Assembly: GCA_903822975.1 (NCBI GenBank)
Contig: CAIJRD010000012.1
Span: 682,001-746,000 of the forward strand
Length of the DNA stretch: 64,000 bases
Source: an uncultured Sinobacteraceae bacterium
GTDB taxonomy: Bacteria > Pseudomonadota > Gammaproteobacteria > Nevskiales > Nevskiaceae
Direction of reading: 5' to 3'
This document shows positions 34,315-46,470 of the stretch, piece after piece. A model generated the notes under the pieces. It was not told the DNA's origin, did not search any database, and saw only the letters and a program-made list of their open reading frames with translations. Positions within the stretch are counted from its first letter, which is position 1. The number at the start of each line of letters is the position of its first letter. Both the position numbers and the translations under genes were made by a program.

Positions 34315-35664
34315 TTAGCTCTGCATGAATCCGAGATCCGCGGTTGCGAATGATCCAATGTTCGGAAGGACCGTCGGCATCGCCGCTGACGACACGCCGA
34401 ACCATTGCGCGAGTGTCGCGGCGTATTGATCGATTGAAGTCGACGGCACCCAGCGACCCTCGCCATCGGCATCGTCGGCGCCGTTGAGCGCAAGGCTCGG
34501 GAACTTGCCGTAGAAGTTTCGGCCGCGCACCGCGCCGCCCATGATGAGCTGATGATTGCCCCAGGCGTGATCGCTGCCGCCACCGCTGTTGGGCTTTAAC
34601 GTCCGTGCAAAATCCGACAGCGTGAAACTGGTGACCTGAGTGCTCGTACCGAGCAAATGCATGGCGTCGTTGAACGCGCGCATCGCCGCCGCAAGCTGCC
34701 CGAGCAGGTTGGCCTGCGTGCTGATTTGCGCGGCGTGCGTATCGAAGCTGCCGAGTCCGACGAAAAACACCTGACGGCGCAATCCAAGTGACGCATTCGC
34801 GCCGATCACCCGCGCCACCTGATGAAGCTGGTTGGCGATCCCCGTGTTGAGCGAGGCGAACGCCGCATCGGTTACGGAAGCGCCGGTGAGTATCGGCGTC
34901 AGCAAGCTGCTGGCCTTCTCGCCCGCCGCCACAACGTTCTGGGCGGCGATGACGCTCTGCTTGTTGCGATCGAGGCTAAGCAGTTTGTTGAATTGCGCAG
35001 TGATGCCCGACGCGTAACCGCCGCCGACGCCGGCCAGTCCAAAGCTACCGCTGGCAGGAATCGCCAGCGCCTGGCCGAGGTTGCCAGCGGTGAACTGCAC
35101 GTTGCCGCTGGTGCTGATCACCATCGGCAAGGCAGCGCCCAGGTTGATGCCCGCGAGCGCGTCGGCCATACGACCGCCCCAGCCGGTATTGCAATGGATA
35201 CCGCTGATCGAACTTTGAGCCTGTATCTGCTGGTCGAGATGCGAGAACAGGTTCATCGGTAATGGCGTGCTGCGGGCGCGATACGCGGCCGCCGTGGTTG
35301 GCCGCAGCAGCGTGCCACTGTTGAACAACAGGGCCAGTTCGCCGCTGTCCCAAACCGGCCCCAAGGCCGCCATCTGCGGATGCAGACCGAACTGCGCAGC
35401 AGCGGCGCCTTGTGCCAGCGGCATGACGCTGGCCAGGGGCAGGCCGATGCCGCCACTGCTGCCATCACCGCGCACGGCGCGATAGTCGGCATAGCGACCG
35501 TCGACCGGCACCACCATGTTGTTGCCGTCGTTACCGCCGAACAGGAAGATGCAGACCAGCGCGCGATAGTCGCCAGCAGCGGCGAATGCGGGCAAGGACG
35601 GAAGCTGGCTCAAGGCGAGTGCCGAGCTGAAGCTTGCGAGAAAGCTGCGTCGGGTCAGCGACAT
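34315..35664 (-). CDS. DUF1501 exported protein
   Basis: A 449-residue DUF1501 protein. A Tat-type signal (LTRRSFLASFSSALAL) spans about residues 1-29. The domain shows FLFGGNDGNNMVVP near residue 40, FDTHAAQ near 315, and DHAWGNHQLIMGG near 380; these Asp/His/Asn motifs resemble metal sites of the alkaline-phosphatase/sulfatase superfamily, to which DUF1501 is distantly related. The ATG follows the upstream DUF1800 stop after a single base, so the pair is translationally coupled. Function is unknown in nearly all members. Confidence 0.92.
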   Translation of the reverse strand: MSLTRRSFLASFSSALALSQLPSLPAFAAAGDYRALVCIFLFGGNDGNNMVVPVDGRYADYRAVRGDGSSGGIGLPLASVMPLAQGAAAAQFGLHPQMAALGPVWDSGELALLFNSGTLLRPTTAAAYRARSTPLPMNLFSHLDQQIQAQSSISGIHCNTGWGGRMADALAGINLGAALPMVISTSGNVQFTAGNLGQALAIPASGSFGLAGVGGGYASGITAQFNKLLSLDRNKQSVIAAQNVVAAGEKASSLLTPILTGASVTDAAFASLNTGIANQLHQVARVIGANASLGLRRQVFFVGLGSFDTHAAQISTQANLLGQLAAAMRAFNDAMHLLGTSTQVTSFTLSDFARTLKPNSGGGSDHAWGNHQLIMGGAVRGRNFYGKFPSLALNGADDADGEGRWVPSTSIDQYAATLAQWFGVSSAAMPTVLPNIGSFATADLGFMQS

Positions 35665-35665
35665 G

Positions 35666-37450
35666 TTATTGCTCCACCTGGTACTGCGCCGAAGAAAAAG
35701 CCAAATAAAGCGCGGCGCGCGTTCGATTGAACAGATCGACGCTGGGCACCGCATTGATCGCCTGCATCAAGACCAGCGCCATATCGAGCGGCATCGTGTT
35801 GTGGAACAGCACCTGGTTGATCTGGTTGGTCAACATCACTGCACTACTGGCGCTGGCCTGCCAGGCCGTCAGATCGATCTGTGTGCCGGTCGCTCCGCTC
35901 ACGCTCGGATCGGGTGCGACCGGTCCGGAGAGGAGCCGGTTGATCACGTTCGCGCGCAACACCGCCGAGGCCGTGTCGAACAGCGCAAACGGTGGCGCAC
36001 TCAGCGTGCTGCCCGGAAGCGTATAGCCGGGCGGGTAATAGCTGAAGACGGTGGGTGCGTCGAAGATGTTCTGCTCCATCGCATTGCTCTGCCACAGCGG
36101 GAACACACCGTCTGTGGTGCCGCCCATCATGCGCAGCATCCCGGCGAGGAACAGCGCCGGTTCGCGCAATTTGCCGAAGCTGGGATCGGATTTGCTGTCG
36201 CCGCGCGCCTCGCTGTCGAGCAGGATCTGCGTGATCACTGCCTTCATGTTGCCGCGCACGCCAGCGCCATCGTTTGCGAACACGGCGGCCACGCGCTGCA
36301 CATAAGCCGCGCTTGGATTGCTGGTGACCAGATGCTGGATCAGCTGCCGGCAGATGAAGGGTCCGACATTCGGCTGCGCGAAAACATTGTCGAGCGCAGC
36401 TTTCAGATCGCTTGCAGCCGTGCCGCCGGCCGGCACCACGAAACCATTGAGCAGCGTCTTCGCGGTCTGGTCGTGATGCGCCTCGATCGCAACCATGTTG
36501 GCGCCGTAATTTTCCGGGTCGACCCATTTTGCGAGCTGCCCCGGCAGCGGCGCGAAGGTCCAGCCGGTGAACACTTTGGCGAAGTCCTCGATGTTGTCCT
36601 GGGTGTAGCTCGGAATCGCCTGACCATTTGCATCCAGCTTCGTGCTGCCGTCTGGATTGAGCTGCACCAGTCCGAGCGTGAACAACTGCAGCAACTCGCG
36701 TGCGTAATTTTCGTTGGCACCGGTCGCACCACCGGGCGGCGCCACATTGTTGTTGACCATGTCGAGATAGCGCCCCATGGCCGGGCTCAGGGTGACATCG
36801 TCCAGCAGTGTCCTGAAATTTCCGAATGCGTCGTTGAGCAGAACTTGCTGATAGTTCGCCATCGCGTAGGGCAGCGGAATCTTCATTCCCGAAACCACCA
36901 GGATCTGCGACAAGGCGAACGCGACGCGCTGGCGCAATTGATCGGCGCCCGACACCGCGTTGACGAAGAACTTTCGCTGCAACTGAAACAGCGAGTAGTT
37001 ATCGCGCGAGCAGGTCGCGGGCGAACCCGGCGGACAGCCCACTGAGGAATTCGAATTGGTGTAGACGAAGCCCGGATAGCCACTGGCGGGCCGCGCGAAC
37101 TGGTCCTGCAGATAGGCCAGCAGGCCGAGCTGCTGCACGCGCAGGACTTCGGCCGCGGTGAGTCCGAAGCTGCTCTGCTCGAGAAAGCGCCGCGCGTCGG
37201 CGGTGCTGACCGGTGCGGTCGCCGAAGGCGTCGCGCCCTTCAAGGCGGCGATCCAGGACACTGGAGTCGACTGTGCCCTTGCAAGCGCCGCAAACAGCAT
37301 CAGCACGAATGCGAGCGCAAACGGAACGAGGCCGCGCCTCGCAGCTATTCGCCCGGAGGCGCGGGACAATCGCGGCGTGCTGAAAATCGGCGAATGCTTA
37401 TTCGCGGCGTCGGGCATCGCGCCGGGGCGCAGATCGGTATGCAGTGTCAT
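35666..37450 (-). CDS. DUF1800 exported protein
   Basis: A 594-residue DUF1800 protein, all helical, with an N-terminal hydrophobic export segment (LVPFALAFVLMLFAALARA). Family segments are ARRFLEQSSFG near residue 65, QLRQRVAFALSQILVVSG, GANENYARELLQLFTLG near 215-235 and a late YYPPGYTLPG. It is the first gene of the DUF1800/DUF1501 pair, a common two-gene unit in proteobacteria and planctomycetes. The start is uncertain (37450 or 37417) because no strong ribosome site is seen. The pair probably acts together outside the cytoplasm; the reaction is unknown. Confidence 0.9.
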   Translation of the reverse strand: MTLHTDLRPGAMPDAANKHSPIFSTPRLSRASGRIAARRGLVPFALAFVLMLFAALARAQSTPVSWIAALKGATPSATAPVSTADARRFLEQSSFGLTAAEVLRVQQLGLLAYLQDQFARPASGYPGFVYTNSNSSVGCPPGSPATCSRDNYSLFQLQRKFFVNAVSGADQLRQRVAFALSQILVVSGMKIPLPYAMANYQQVLLNDAFGNFRTLLDDVTLSPAMGRYLDMVNNNVAPPGGATGANENYARELLQLFTLGLVQLNPDGSTKLDANGQAIPSYTQDNIEDFAKVFTGWTFAPLPGQLAKWVDPENYGANMVAIEAHHDQTAKTLLNGFVVPAGGTAASDLKAALDNVFAQPNVGPFICRQLIQHLVTSNPSAAYVQRVAAVFANDGAGVRGNMKAVITQILLDSEARGDSKSDPSFGKLREPALFLAGMLRMMGGTTDGVFPLWQSNAMEQNIFDAPTVFSYYPPGYTLPGSTLSAPPFALFDTASAVLRANVINRLLSGPVAPDPSVSGATGTQIDLTAWQASASSAVMLTNQINQVLFHNTMPLDMALVLMQAINAVPSVDLFNRTRAALYLAFSSAQYQVEQ

Positions 37451-37887
37451 GGTGAAGTGCGAGGCAATCGTGAGGCTGCGAAGGGCCCCGGACGACTGGC
37501 GCTGCGCTACCTCGACTCGCACAATCCGGAGATGTCGGCGATTCCTTCGCGTCAACCCTCATAGCGACCGCAAATTGCCTGAATGAACTCGCAGGGCCGT
37601 CCGTTGATCGGCGCAGTGCAACCGTCCGTACGCGAAGCGAAACCAGTGACGAAAACTGCACCGAAATGGGCACCGAAATGGACTTGGCGTCGTCCGCCAG
37701 CAACACTTCAGGCCTTCGCAGAAACGCCGGCAATAACAATTCTGGCTGCACCCTTATCGACCGAAGACAAGCACTTGCCCGCATGTTTTCAGGGCACGCC
37801 CAGGCCATTCGTCAATCGGCTGCGGCCAACGTCACGATCCTTGCATAGCGGAAGTCAGCCCGTAGACGGGCGCTCAGGGGAAGGCTC
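37451..37887. other. Intergenic stretch with 12-bp duplication
   Basis: No gene is supported. It contains a perfect 12-bp tandem duplication at 37658-37681 and should hold divergent promoters. Confidence 0.5.
37658..37681. repeat. 12-bp direct duplication
   Basis: Two perfect adjacent copies of GCACCGAAATGG in the divergent spacer between the DUF1800 and the small exported protein genes. Confidence 0.85.
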
Positions 37888-38262
37888 GTGCAACGACGCA
37901 CGTTTTTATCAAGGATCGTGATCGCCGCTGCGTGTGTGGTCGGCAGCGCGCTGCAGTCGCCATCGGCAATCGCATTCGAACCCGCCGATCTTCAATCGGA
38001 CGAGATGGCGCCAGCGCTGTATCAGGCGCAGCCCGTGTCGTTCGTCCAGTTGAACGTGTCCACACCAGCGACGGCGGCCGTCGTTCCGGGCGGCGGATGG
38101 AGCAACGCAAAGAACGATGCGCCGGCGCCGGCCATGACGATCTCCAGGCTGGGCCACTTCTGCCTGATCGCGGTTCTGCTACTCGGCGTACTGGGCCTTG
38201 CAGAAGCGCTGCTCGGCGCCCGCGCGGAAGCTCGCATCAGCGCAGAGCCGAAGCGCCGCTAA
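37888..38262 (+). CDS. Exported protein with C-terminal membrane helix
   Basis: A 124-residue ORF starting with GTG at 37888, eight bases after AGGGGAAG. The first ~29 residues are a signal peptide (RTFLSRIVIAAACVVGSAL, cleavage after AIA). The middle is polar, and residues about 88-110 form a membrane helix (HFCLIAVLLLGVLGLAEALL) followed by a basic tail, the pattern of a sorted or tail-anchored exported protein. There is no PEP-CTERM or LPXTG motif. It is divergent from the DUF1800 gene. Function is unknown. Confidence 0.65.
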   Translation: MQRRTFLSRIVIAAACVVGSALQSPSAIAFEPADLQSDEMAPALYQAQPVSFVQLNVSTPATAAVVPGGGWSNAKNDAPAPAMTISRLGHFCLIAVLLLGVLGLAEALLGARAEARISAEPKRR

Positions 38263-38437
38263 CAGGTCGTTATCGCGTAATGACGAACGCGTCGCGCGCC
38301 GACGCCCTGCGTGGCGCGCCGATGGTGCCGATCGGCACTGACGCGCCGCACCAGGATTCAGCCGCCCACCGCAACCCTCGCGCCGACTTTATAAACAGGG
38401 CGCCGCTGCAGTTCGGCGCAAAACGATTTCGGTGCGC

Positions 38438-40531
38438 TCATGGTTTTGCGAGTTGTGCTGCGTCCGCAGCTGCGAGCAATTGCACGAAACGCGGATTTGC
38501 GCGCAGGCGATCCCAGGCCGGGTCCAGACGCAGCAAGGCGGACGTGATCGGCGGCCCAAGGAAATGAGTCGGCGCCGGCAGCTTGACCAGGCTCTGCAGT
38601 TGATCGATTGCAGCGTCCTGCTCGTCGAACTTGGCGTAGATGAGCGCCAGCGCCAGCTGGTGTTCGCTGGACAGCAGTGCATCCCGCTCCGGCGGCAGCA
38701 GTTCGATGCTGCGATGAATCGCCGCCAGCGCGGCCTCGCGATGGCCGAGTGCGGCCTCGATCACGCCCCGCGCAACCAGGAACAAATCGTTGTCGGGTTG
38801 CGTGCGCAACAGTTCGATCACCTGCGTGCGTGCGAGACTGAACGCAGCCGCAGCACCGCCGGCATCGCCGCTGCGCTGCAGGAACTCGCCGAGCTTGAAC
38901 TGGTAGATCGCATCGGCGGGCGTTGCTGATTGCGCGCGTTTGGCGAGCATCTGCCGCATCAGCGCAGCACCTTCACCGTAGCGGCGCTGCAACTGCTTTT
39001 GATACGCCAGCACGGAAATTCCGATGAGGTCGCTGGCATCGAGATTGACGCGTGCCGCGAAAGCATCGCCTTCGTCGAGCCGGCCCTGCATTTGGCGCAG
39101 AGTCACTTCACCCGCCAGGCCCAGACTCGAATCCGGCGACACGTCGAGCAGTCGGTCGAGATATTGCTCGGCCAGGTCGTAGCGGCGCAGCGCCAGACTG
39201 GTGAACGCCGACTGGCTGATGATCTCCGGATTGCGCGGATCGAGTTCCGCAGCTTCGCCGAAGAATTTCAGGCTGTCGGACCAGCGCCCTTCCCGGCGCG
39301 TGATCAAGGCTAGCGTGAACGGAATCAGCGCATTGCCCGGCGCGCGCGGTCGCACCGCTTCCAGGATTCGCCGCGCGGCGACGAAGTCGCGCTCAATCCA
39401 GTACACATAGCAGCCCTCGGCGATGCGCACCTCGACGTCGTCCGGCTGAAGGTGCAACGCATTCTGTAGCGAGGTTCGCGCGGCCTCGCGGCTGGCGGCG
39501 GAACTGTCGTAGTTGCCGATATACAGTGCGCCACGGATTTTAGAGTCCAATGCCCAGGCCGCCGCGAACTGCGGGTCGAGTTGAACCGCGGCCTCGGCCT
39601 GTGCGAGTGCGGCTCGCATGTCGGCTTCGACCTCACCGCGATCCAACAGCAGCACGCCGCGCAGGTAAGCCTCCCAGGCGGCGGGATTCTTCGTCGGCCG
39701 CGCTGCCAGCTCTTTCTGCTCGCTGCCGCTGAGCTTGGTGTTGAGGGCTTCGGCGATGGCGCCGGCCACTTCGCTCTCGACTCCGAATATGTTTTCCAGC
39801 TTGCGATCGTAAGTTTCGGCCCACAAGTGCGTATCGCCGTCCGCGCGGATCAGCTGAACGTTGATGCGCACCGAATCGCCGGCCTTCTGCACACTGCCTT
39901 CGAGAATGTTGGCGACGCCAAGCTGCTTCGCGATCGCACCGACGCTGTCGGGCCGCGTGGCATAGGCCTGCGTCGAAGTGCGCGAAATCACCCGCAGCGC
40001 GCCGATCTTCGCCAGTTGCGTCAGCACCTGATCCTGAATGCCGGACGCGAAGAAGGCATTGTCCGGATCCTGGCTGAGATTTTCGAACGGCAGCACTGCG
40101 ATCGACTTGTCGTCCGCCGGTGCGTCGGCACCGGCGATGCCGCCCGGCTTCAACAGCGTGCGCTCGGCGACGAAATACGCAAGCCCGAGTACGACCAGCA
40201 CGCCGAGCACGAGGTTGAGACGTCGTTCATTGCTGCGCGCCCGCCGCTCGGCCTGAGGTGTCGGACCAATTGGCGCCAGCTCATCGGTGCGCACGATGCC
40301 CTGCGGCGTCAGGTCGAACAGCCAGGCCAGCACCAACGCCACCGGAAAGCCGGCAACGATCAACAGCACGATGATCCGCTGCACCCAGGCCGACACATCG
40401 AAGATCGGGAACACTTGCGTAACGATCTGCACCAGCAGCCACCCGGCGACGGCATACATCGCGCCGACCTTGTAGACATGGCGCCGCTGCAGCTCGGCGA
40501 AGAACGAGGGCCGCGAACGCGGCACGCTCAT
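38438..40531 (-). CDS. TolB-like/TPR membrane protein (copy B)
   Basis: A 697-residue protein. Residues about 10-125 contain three membrane segments (VYKVGAMYAVAGWLLVQIV, IIVLLIVAGFPVALVLAWLF, LNLVLGVLVVLGLAYFV); then a FlgO/TolB-like domain starting KSIAVLPFENLS (about 145-260) and a long TPR array to the end. This layout is frequent in Xanthomonadaceae, often with an added N-terminal DNA-binding or cyclase domain; none is present here. It lies ten bases downstream of a paralogue with the same domain order, so the two are a tandem duplication in one operon. A scaffold or sensing role at the inner membrane is inferred. Confidence 0.88.
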   Translation of the reverse strand: MSVPRSRPSFFAELQRRHVYKVGAMYAVAGWLLVQIVTQVFPIFDVSAWVQRIIVLLIVAGFPVALVLAWLFDLTPQGIVRTDELAPIGPTPQAERRARSNERRLNLVLGVLVVLGLAYFVAERTLLKPGGIAGADAPADDKSIAVLPFENLSQDPDNAFFASGIQDQVLTQLAKIGALRVISRTSTQAYATRPDSVGAIAKQLGVANILEGSVQKAGDSVRINVQLIRADGDTHLWAETYDRKLENIFGVESEVAGAIAEALNTKLSGSEQKELAARPTKNPAAWEAYLRGVLLLDRGEVEADMRAALAQAEAAVQLDPQFAAAWALDSKIRGALYIGNYDSSAASREAARTSLQNALHLQPDDVEVRIAEGCYVYWIERDFVAARRILEAVRPRAPGNALIPFTLALITRREGRWSDSLKFFGEAAELDPRNPEIISQSAFTSLALRRYDLAEQYLDRLLDVSPDSSLGLAGEVTLRQMQGRLDEGDAFAARVNLDASDLIGISVLAYQKQLQRRYGEGAALMRQMLAKRAQSATPADAIYQFKLGEFLQRSGDAGGAAAAFSLARTQVIELLRTQPDNDLFLVARGVIEAALGHREAALAAIHRSIELLPPERDALLSSEHQLALALIYAKFDEQDAAIDQLQSLVKLPAPTHFLGPPITSALLRLDPAWDRLRANPRFVQLLAAADAAQLAKP

Positions 40532-40541
40532 CGCGGGGCGC

Positions 40542-42692
40542 TCATCGCGGGGCGCCTGCAGCCGCGGAGGCCACCGATGACGTGCTTGAGGTTGCGACAG
40601 ACGCAACCGATGACGCGCTTGCAGATACGGCGGCCGCCGCCGCAGTTGATGCAGGCGGATCACGCGTCAGCGCCTCGAACCGCGGATCGCCGCGCAGCGC
40701 GTCGAATTGCGGTGACTCACGCAGAATGGCCGGAAACGCACCCCAGGCAGTTGGCGCGCGTTGCGCCTCAATCAGATGCCGGATCGCGCCATCCTTGTCG
40801 CCGAACTTCACGTCGACGATCGCATGAAGCATGGCGGCCTGCGGCAGACTCATGGCATCGCCGCTGACGCCGGCTTCGGCGATGCCGATGTAGCGCACAG
40901 CGGCCTCGCGGTCGCCGATATATGCCGAGGCCAGCGCCAAGCCGAGACAGCCGAACGGATTGGTGTCGCCGGCTGCGCGGATCTCCTCGTTGATCTTGCG
41001 CGATTCGAGCATCGCCGCATTTGAAGCGGCGCTGTCGCCGGCCAAGGATTCGGCGAGGCCGAGATAACTCAGCGCAAACGCCACGGTGCCCGGATCGAAA
41101 TCGGCGCGGCGCTTGAGCACCTGCGTGACTTCTGCAATTGCGCGCGCGTAATCGCGTTCGAACAGCCACTGATCCAATCGGTGCGTCAGCGGGAAAAAAT
41201 CAACCGCGTCGAGCGGCAGCTGTTCGGCATAAGCATGCGCGGCATGCAGGTCGCCGCGCGCCTGCTCGGTGTAGATGCGTTCGCCGAGCAAGGCCGTGTC
41301 GCCGGGATTCGCGGCAAGTCCCTTCTGCGTTACCGCCTGCGCCTCGTCGAAACGTCTTAGCGCGCGCAGGGTCAGCGTCAGGTTATAGGCGACTGTCGCA
41401 CTGAGCGGATCGAGTTCGGCTGCGCGCTGCTGTAATTGTAGCGCCTCGGTCCAATGCCCCTGCCGGCGACGCACATTTCCCATCGCGTAAAGCGAGCTGG
41501 CCGCTCCCGGCTTGCGCTTGAGCGCCTCGCCGTAGGCTTCCAGGGCTGCGTCGTAATCGTTGAGTCCCCAGTAGCGATAGAGCCCCAGTGCCTCGTAGGT
41601 TTCCGCCGCGTCCGGCGCCAGCCGCATGGCCTGATCGAGCGCCAGCTTGGCCATCTGCAGGCGCTGCGGACGTGTGTCGATGTCGTAGTACCACTCGACG
41701 TACACGCGTGCGAGGCCGGCCCAGGCAGCGGCGAAGTTCGGATCGAGCCGCACCGCATCTTCGTAGGCCTGGGCCCAATCCTGCAGGTCGGTCTGCGACT
41801 GCGCGAAGCGACCGTCGTGCACCAGCCCGCGCAGATAGGCGTCGTAGGCTTCTGGAATTGCAGTGGGCCGCGCCGACATCTGCTGCTGCTCGGCGCCGGT
41901 CAAGGTCACCCGCAGCGCTTCGGCAACGGTCTGCGCAATCTCGCCCTGCACTGCGAAGATATCGTCGAGCTTGCGGTTGTAGCTCTCTGCCCACAAGTGT
42001 TGATCGGTGGCCGCACGGATCAGCTGAACGTTGACGTGCACGGTTTCACCGGCGCGCTGCACGCTGCCTTCGAGAATCGCCGACACCCCGAGGCTGCGCG
42101 CGATCTCCGGCAGATTGTCCGGACTGCTGGCGAAGTGCATCGTCGAGGTTCGCGAAATCACCTTCAAGGTGTGCACCTTTGCCAGACGCGTGAGGATCTC
42201 GTCCTGGATCCCCACCGCGAAATAGGCATTGGCCTTGTCGTCGGACAGATTCTCGAACGGCAATACCGCGATCGACTGATCACCGCCATCGACATTGGCG
42301 CCGCCGAGCCAGCGATCGACACGCCCACTGCGCGCCAGCACGACATACGCGAGCGCGATCAGCAGCAACGCGCCGAGCACATAGTTGAGCTTGCGTTCCG
42401 TGCTGCGCCGAATGCGGACCGCAGAGGCGACTTCGCCGCTCGGCGGCAGCTGTTCCGTGCGGACGATCCCTTCGGGCGTGATGTCGAACAGCCAGGCCAA
42501 CACCAGCGCAATCGGAAACCCCGCGACGACCGCGATCACCACCCAGCGCACCGCAGCGTTGGAGATGTCGAAGAACGGAAACACCTGCGTTGCCACCTGC
42601 ACCAGCAGCCAGCCGGCCACCGCATACATCGCGCCGACCTTGTAGACGTGGCGGCGCTGCAATTCGGCGAAGAACGAGCGCTGCACGGTCAT
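40542..42692 (-). CDS. TolB-like/TPR membrane protein (copy A)
   Basis: A 716-residue paralogue of the next gene downstream. The N-terminal motif SFFAELQRRHVYKVGAMYA is nearly identical between the two, followed by three membrane segments, QSIAVLPFENLSDDKANAY (FlgO/TolB-like) and TPR repeats (for example ALGLYRYWGLNDYDAALEAY). It ends in a low-complexity Ala/Ser/Val/Thr tail of about 40 residues not present in the other copy. The first gene of the pair; its promoter should be in the long upstream spacer. Function is unknown. Confidence 0.88.
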   Translation of the reverse strand: MTVQRSFFAELQRRHVYKVGAMYAVAGWLLVQVATQVFPFFDISNAAVRWVVIAVVAGFPIALVLAWLFDITPEGIVRTEQLPPSGEVASAVRIRRSTERKLNYVLGALLLIALAYVVLARSGRVDRWLGGANVDGGDQSIAVLPFENLSDDKANAYFAVGIQDEILTRLAKVHTLKVISRTSTMHFASSPDNLPEIARSLGVSAILEGSVQRAGETVHVNVQLIRAATDQHLWAESYNRKLDDIFAVQGEIAQTVAEALRVTLTGAEQQQMSARPTAIPEAYDAYLRGLVHDGRFAQSQTDLQDWAQAYEDAVRLDPNFAAAWAGLARVYVEWYYDIDTRPQRLQMAKLALDQAMRLAPDAAETYEALGLYRYWGLNDYDAALEAYGEALKRKPGAASSLYAMGNVRRRQGHWTEALQLQQRAAELDPLSATVAYNLTLTLRALRRFDEAQAVTQKGLAANPGDTALLGERIYTEQARGDLHAAHAYAEQLPLDAVDFFPLTHRLDQWLFERDYARAIAEVTQVLKRRADFDPGTVAFALSYLGLAESLAGDSAASNAAMLESRKINEEIRAAGDTNPFGCLGLALASAYIGDREAAVRYIGIAEAGVSGDAMSLPQAAMLHAIVDVKFGDKDGAIRHLIEAQRAPTAWGAFPAILRESPQFDALRGDPRFEALTRDPPASTAAAAAVSASASSVASVATSSTSSVASAAAGAPR

Positions 42693-43550
42693 GGCTGGCG
42701 TGGCCCGCGATTGCGCAGGTACGAAGTTCTGTCGATTGCAGGCCTCGGCACCACAAGTCGCGCCGCAGCAGCATCTTCACCACAGACGTGCGATGTCGGA
42801 ACGACGCCACGCCGCGCGCGGACCTCGCAGAGGTCATACCGCCGCATCGGACTTAAGAACGACGACGTTTGGCTCACGGCCTAGACTTCCCGCCGGCCGA
42901 TGGCCAGCCCCCGCCGGAATGATAGCGCGGAAGACGGATAACACCTGCGACGAGCGTTTCGAAATCGCGTCCGAATCTCGACCCGCGCACGCTTGTAAGC
43001 TCGTCGAAAGCTGCTGGCAGCAGACCTATCGCGAAATGTCGGGCGCTTGCGTACCGGCGTTGTCGCGCGTGGCCCGACTCTCACCCGGGACGCTCCGGAT
43101 CGGCCGCTGCGAGTAATTCATGCGAATTCACGAGTCTTTGCGCGCCGCGCAATTTCGACTCGTCTGCGCGGAGGTTCGCGAACCACGTCGGGCGTCAGCA
43201 CTACCCCGGTGATCCGACTCGGCGATCCGACTCGGCGATCCAAGTCGGTGATCCAAATCAATGTCAATTGTCGTCGCCTGGTATAGCTTGAGCCCAGCTT
43301 TACTTGGAGTCGCTGCCAACGGCAGACCGGCAGCGCCTCACGGCCAGTTGCAGCACCGCGCCGCGAAAGGCGCGCCACCTTTGGTGCGTCGAACGCCACA
43401 CCGATAAATCCTATCGATCGACCGGCAGTGCTCCTTCACTTCGAAACGGATCTGAGCCGAACGCCGGCTTCAAATCACGCGTGACCGAGGCAGCCGATGC
43501 GACGCAAGCCTGCAAGCGCGGGAGACGGACTACGGAACAAGGAGAGAGCG
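42693..43550. other. Long divergent spacer before copper ATPase
   Basis: About 860 bp with no recognised gene between the TolB/TPR operon and the leader ORF of the P-type ATPase. It contains a 13-bp tandem repeat (43211-43260). The frames crossing it lack ribosome sites and family resemblance. Confidence 0.5.
43211..43260. repeat. 13-bp tandem repeat
   Basis: Two perfect copies of GATCCGACTCGGC followed by two diverged copies, starting at 43211, 43224, 43237 and 43250. Confidence 0.9.
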
Positions 43551-43702
43551 ATGCGCCGAAGGTCGGGTTTCATCGGGTGTAGCAAGAGTTTGGCGGGTGG
43601 CTGCGTTACTGCACAGCGGCCAGCGACGGGTTGCGGCAGTTCCGACACAGCTGATTCGGCCATGCGTCCCGTCGTCGGTGTATTGAAGCGGGCGCCGTCA
43701 TC

Positions 43703-43706
<4 letters not shown>
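43551..43706 (+). CDS. Cys-containing leader ORF before copper ATPase
   Basis: A 51-residue ORF with a strong ribosome site (AAGGAGAGAGCG before ATG). The basic product contains three cysteines ([15 protein letters not shown] and TGCGSS). Its TGA overlaps the GTG start of the P-type ATPase by one base set (GTGA), so ATPase translation is probably coupled to it. No family is recognised. It could be a small metal-binding peptide, a regulatory leader peptide, or simply a coupling ORF. Confidence 0.5.
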
Positions 43707-46204
<2,498 letters not shown>

Positions 46205-46306
46205 GGCGCGGTGTTTTAAGACCCGCCTACTTCCACGGCACCAACTGGCATGCGCGCTGACGGTAGCTGAGCACCTAGTGGTGATCCATACCGAAGCTTA
46301 GCGATC

Positions 46307-46328
46307 TTTAGCTAACCTTTAGCGAACC
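46307..46328. repeat. 11-bp direct duplication
   Basis: Two adjacent copies of CTTTAGCKAAC, with a further diverged copy just upstream, in the spacer between the ATPase and the LysR gene. Confidence 0.7.
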
Positions 46329-46470
46329 AGATGCAGCGATCGGCGAGCGCCTGCAATCGGCCTCTAGATCCTTCGAAGGCTGCGCTTTGTAAACCCACAG
46401 TTTTCGCACGCCAGGTTACCTCCGACGAGGAGCGGCGGACCTTACCGACTGTTGCGCACGCGGCGTGCCT

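Noticed and set aside
35663..37045. Plus-strand open frame over the DUF1800 gene
   Set aside because: Shadow frame rich in Arg/His without any recognisable domain.
35666..37450. SGAT sequence in the DUF1800 protein as an ApbE flavinylation site
   Set aside because: The spacing from the preceding Asp does not fit the known motif and the gene is far from apbE.
39581..40867. Plus-strand open frame across the two TolB/TPR genes
   Set aside because: Shadow frame; it crosses the junction of two well-supported minus-strand genes.
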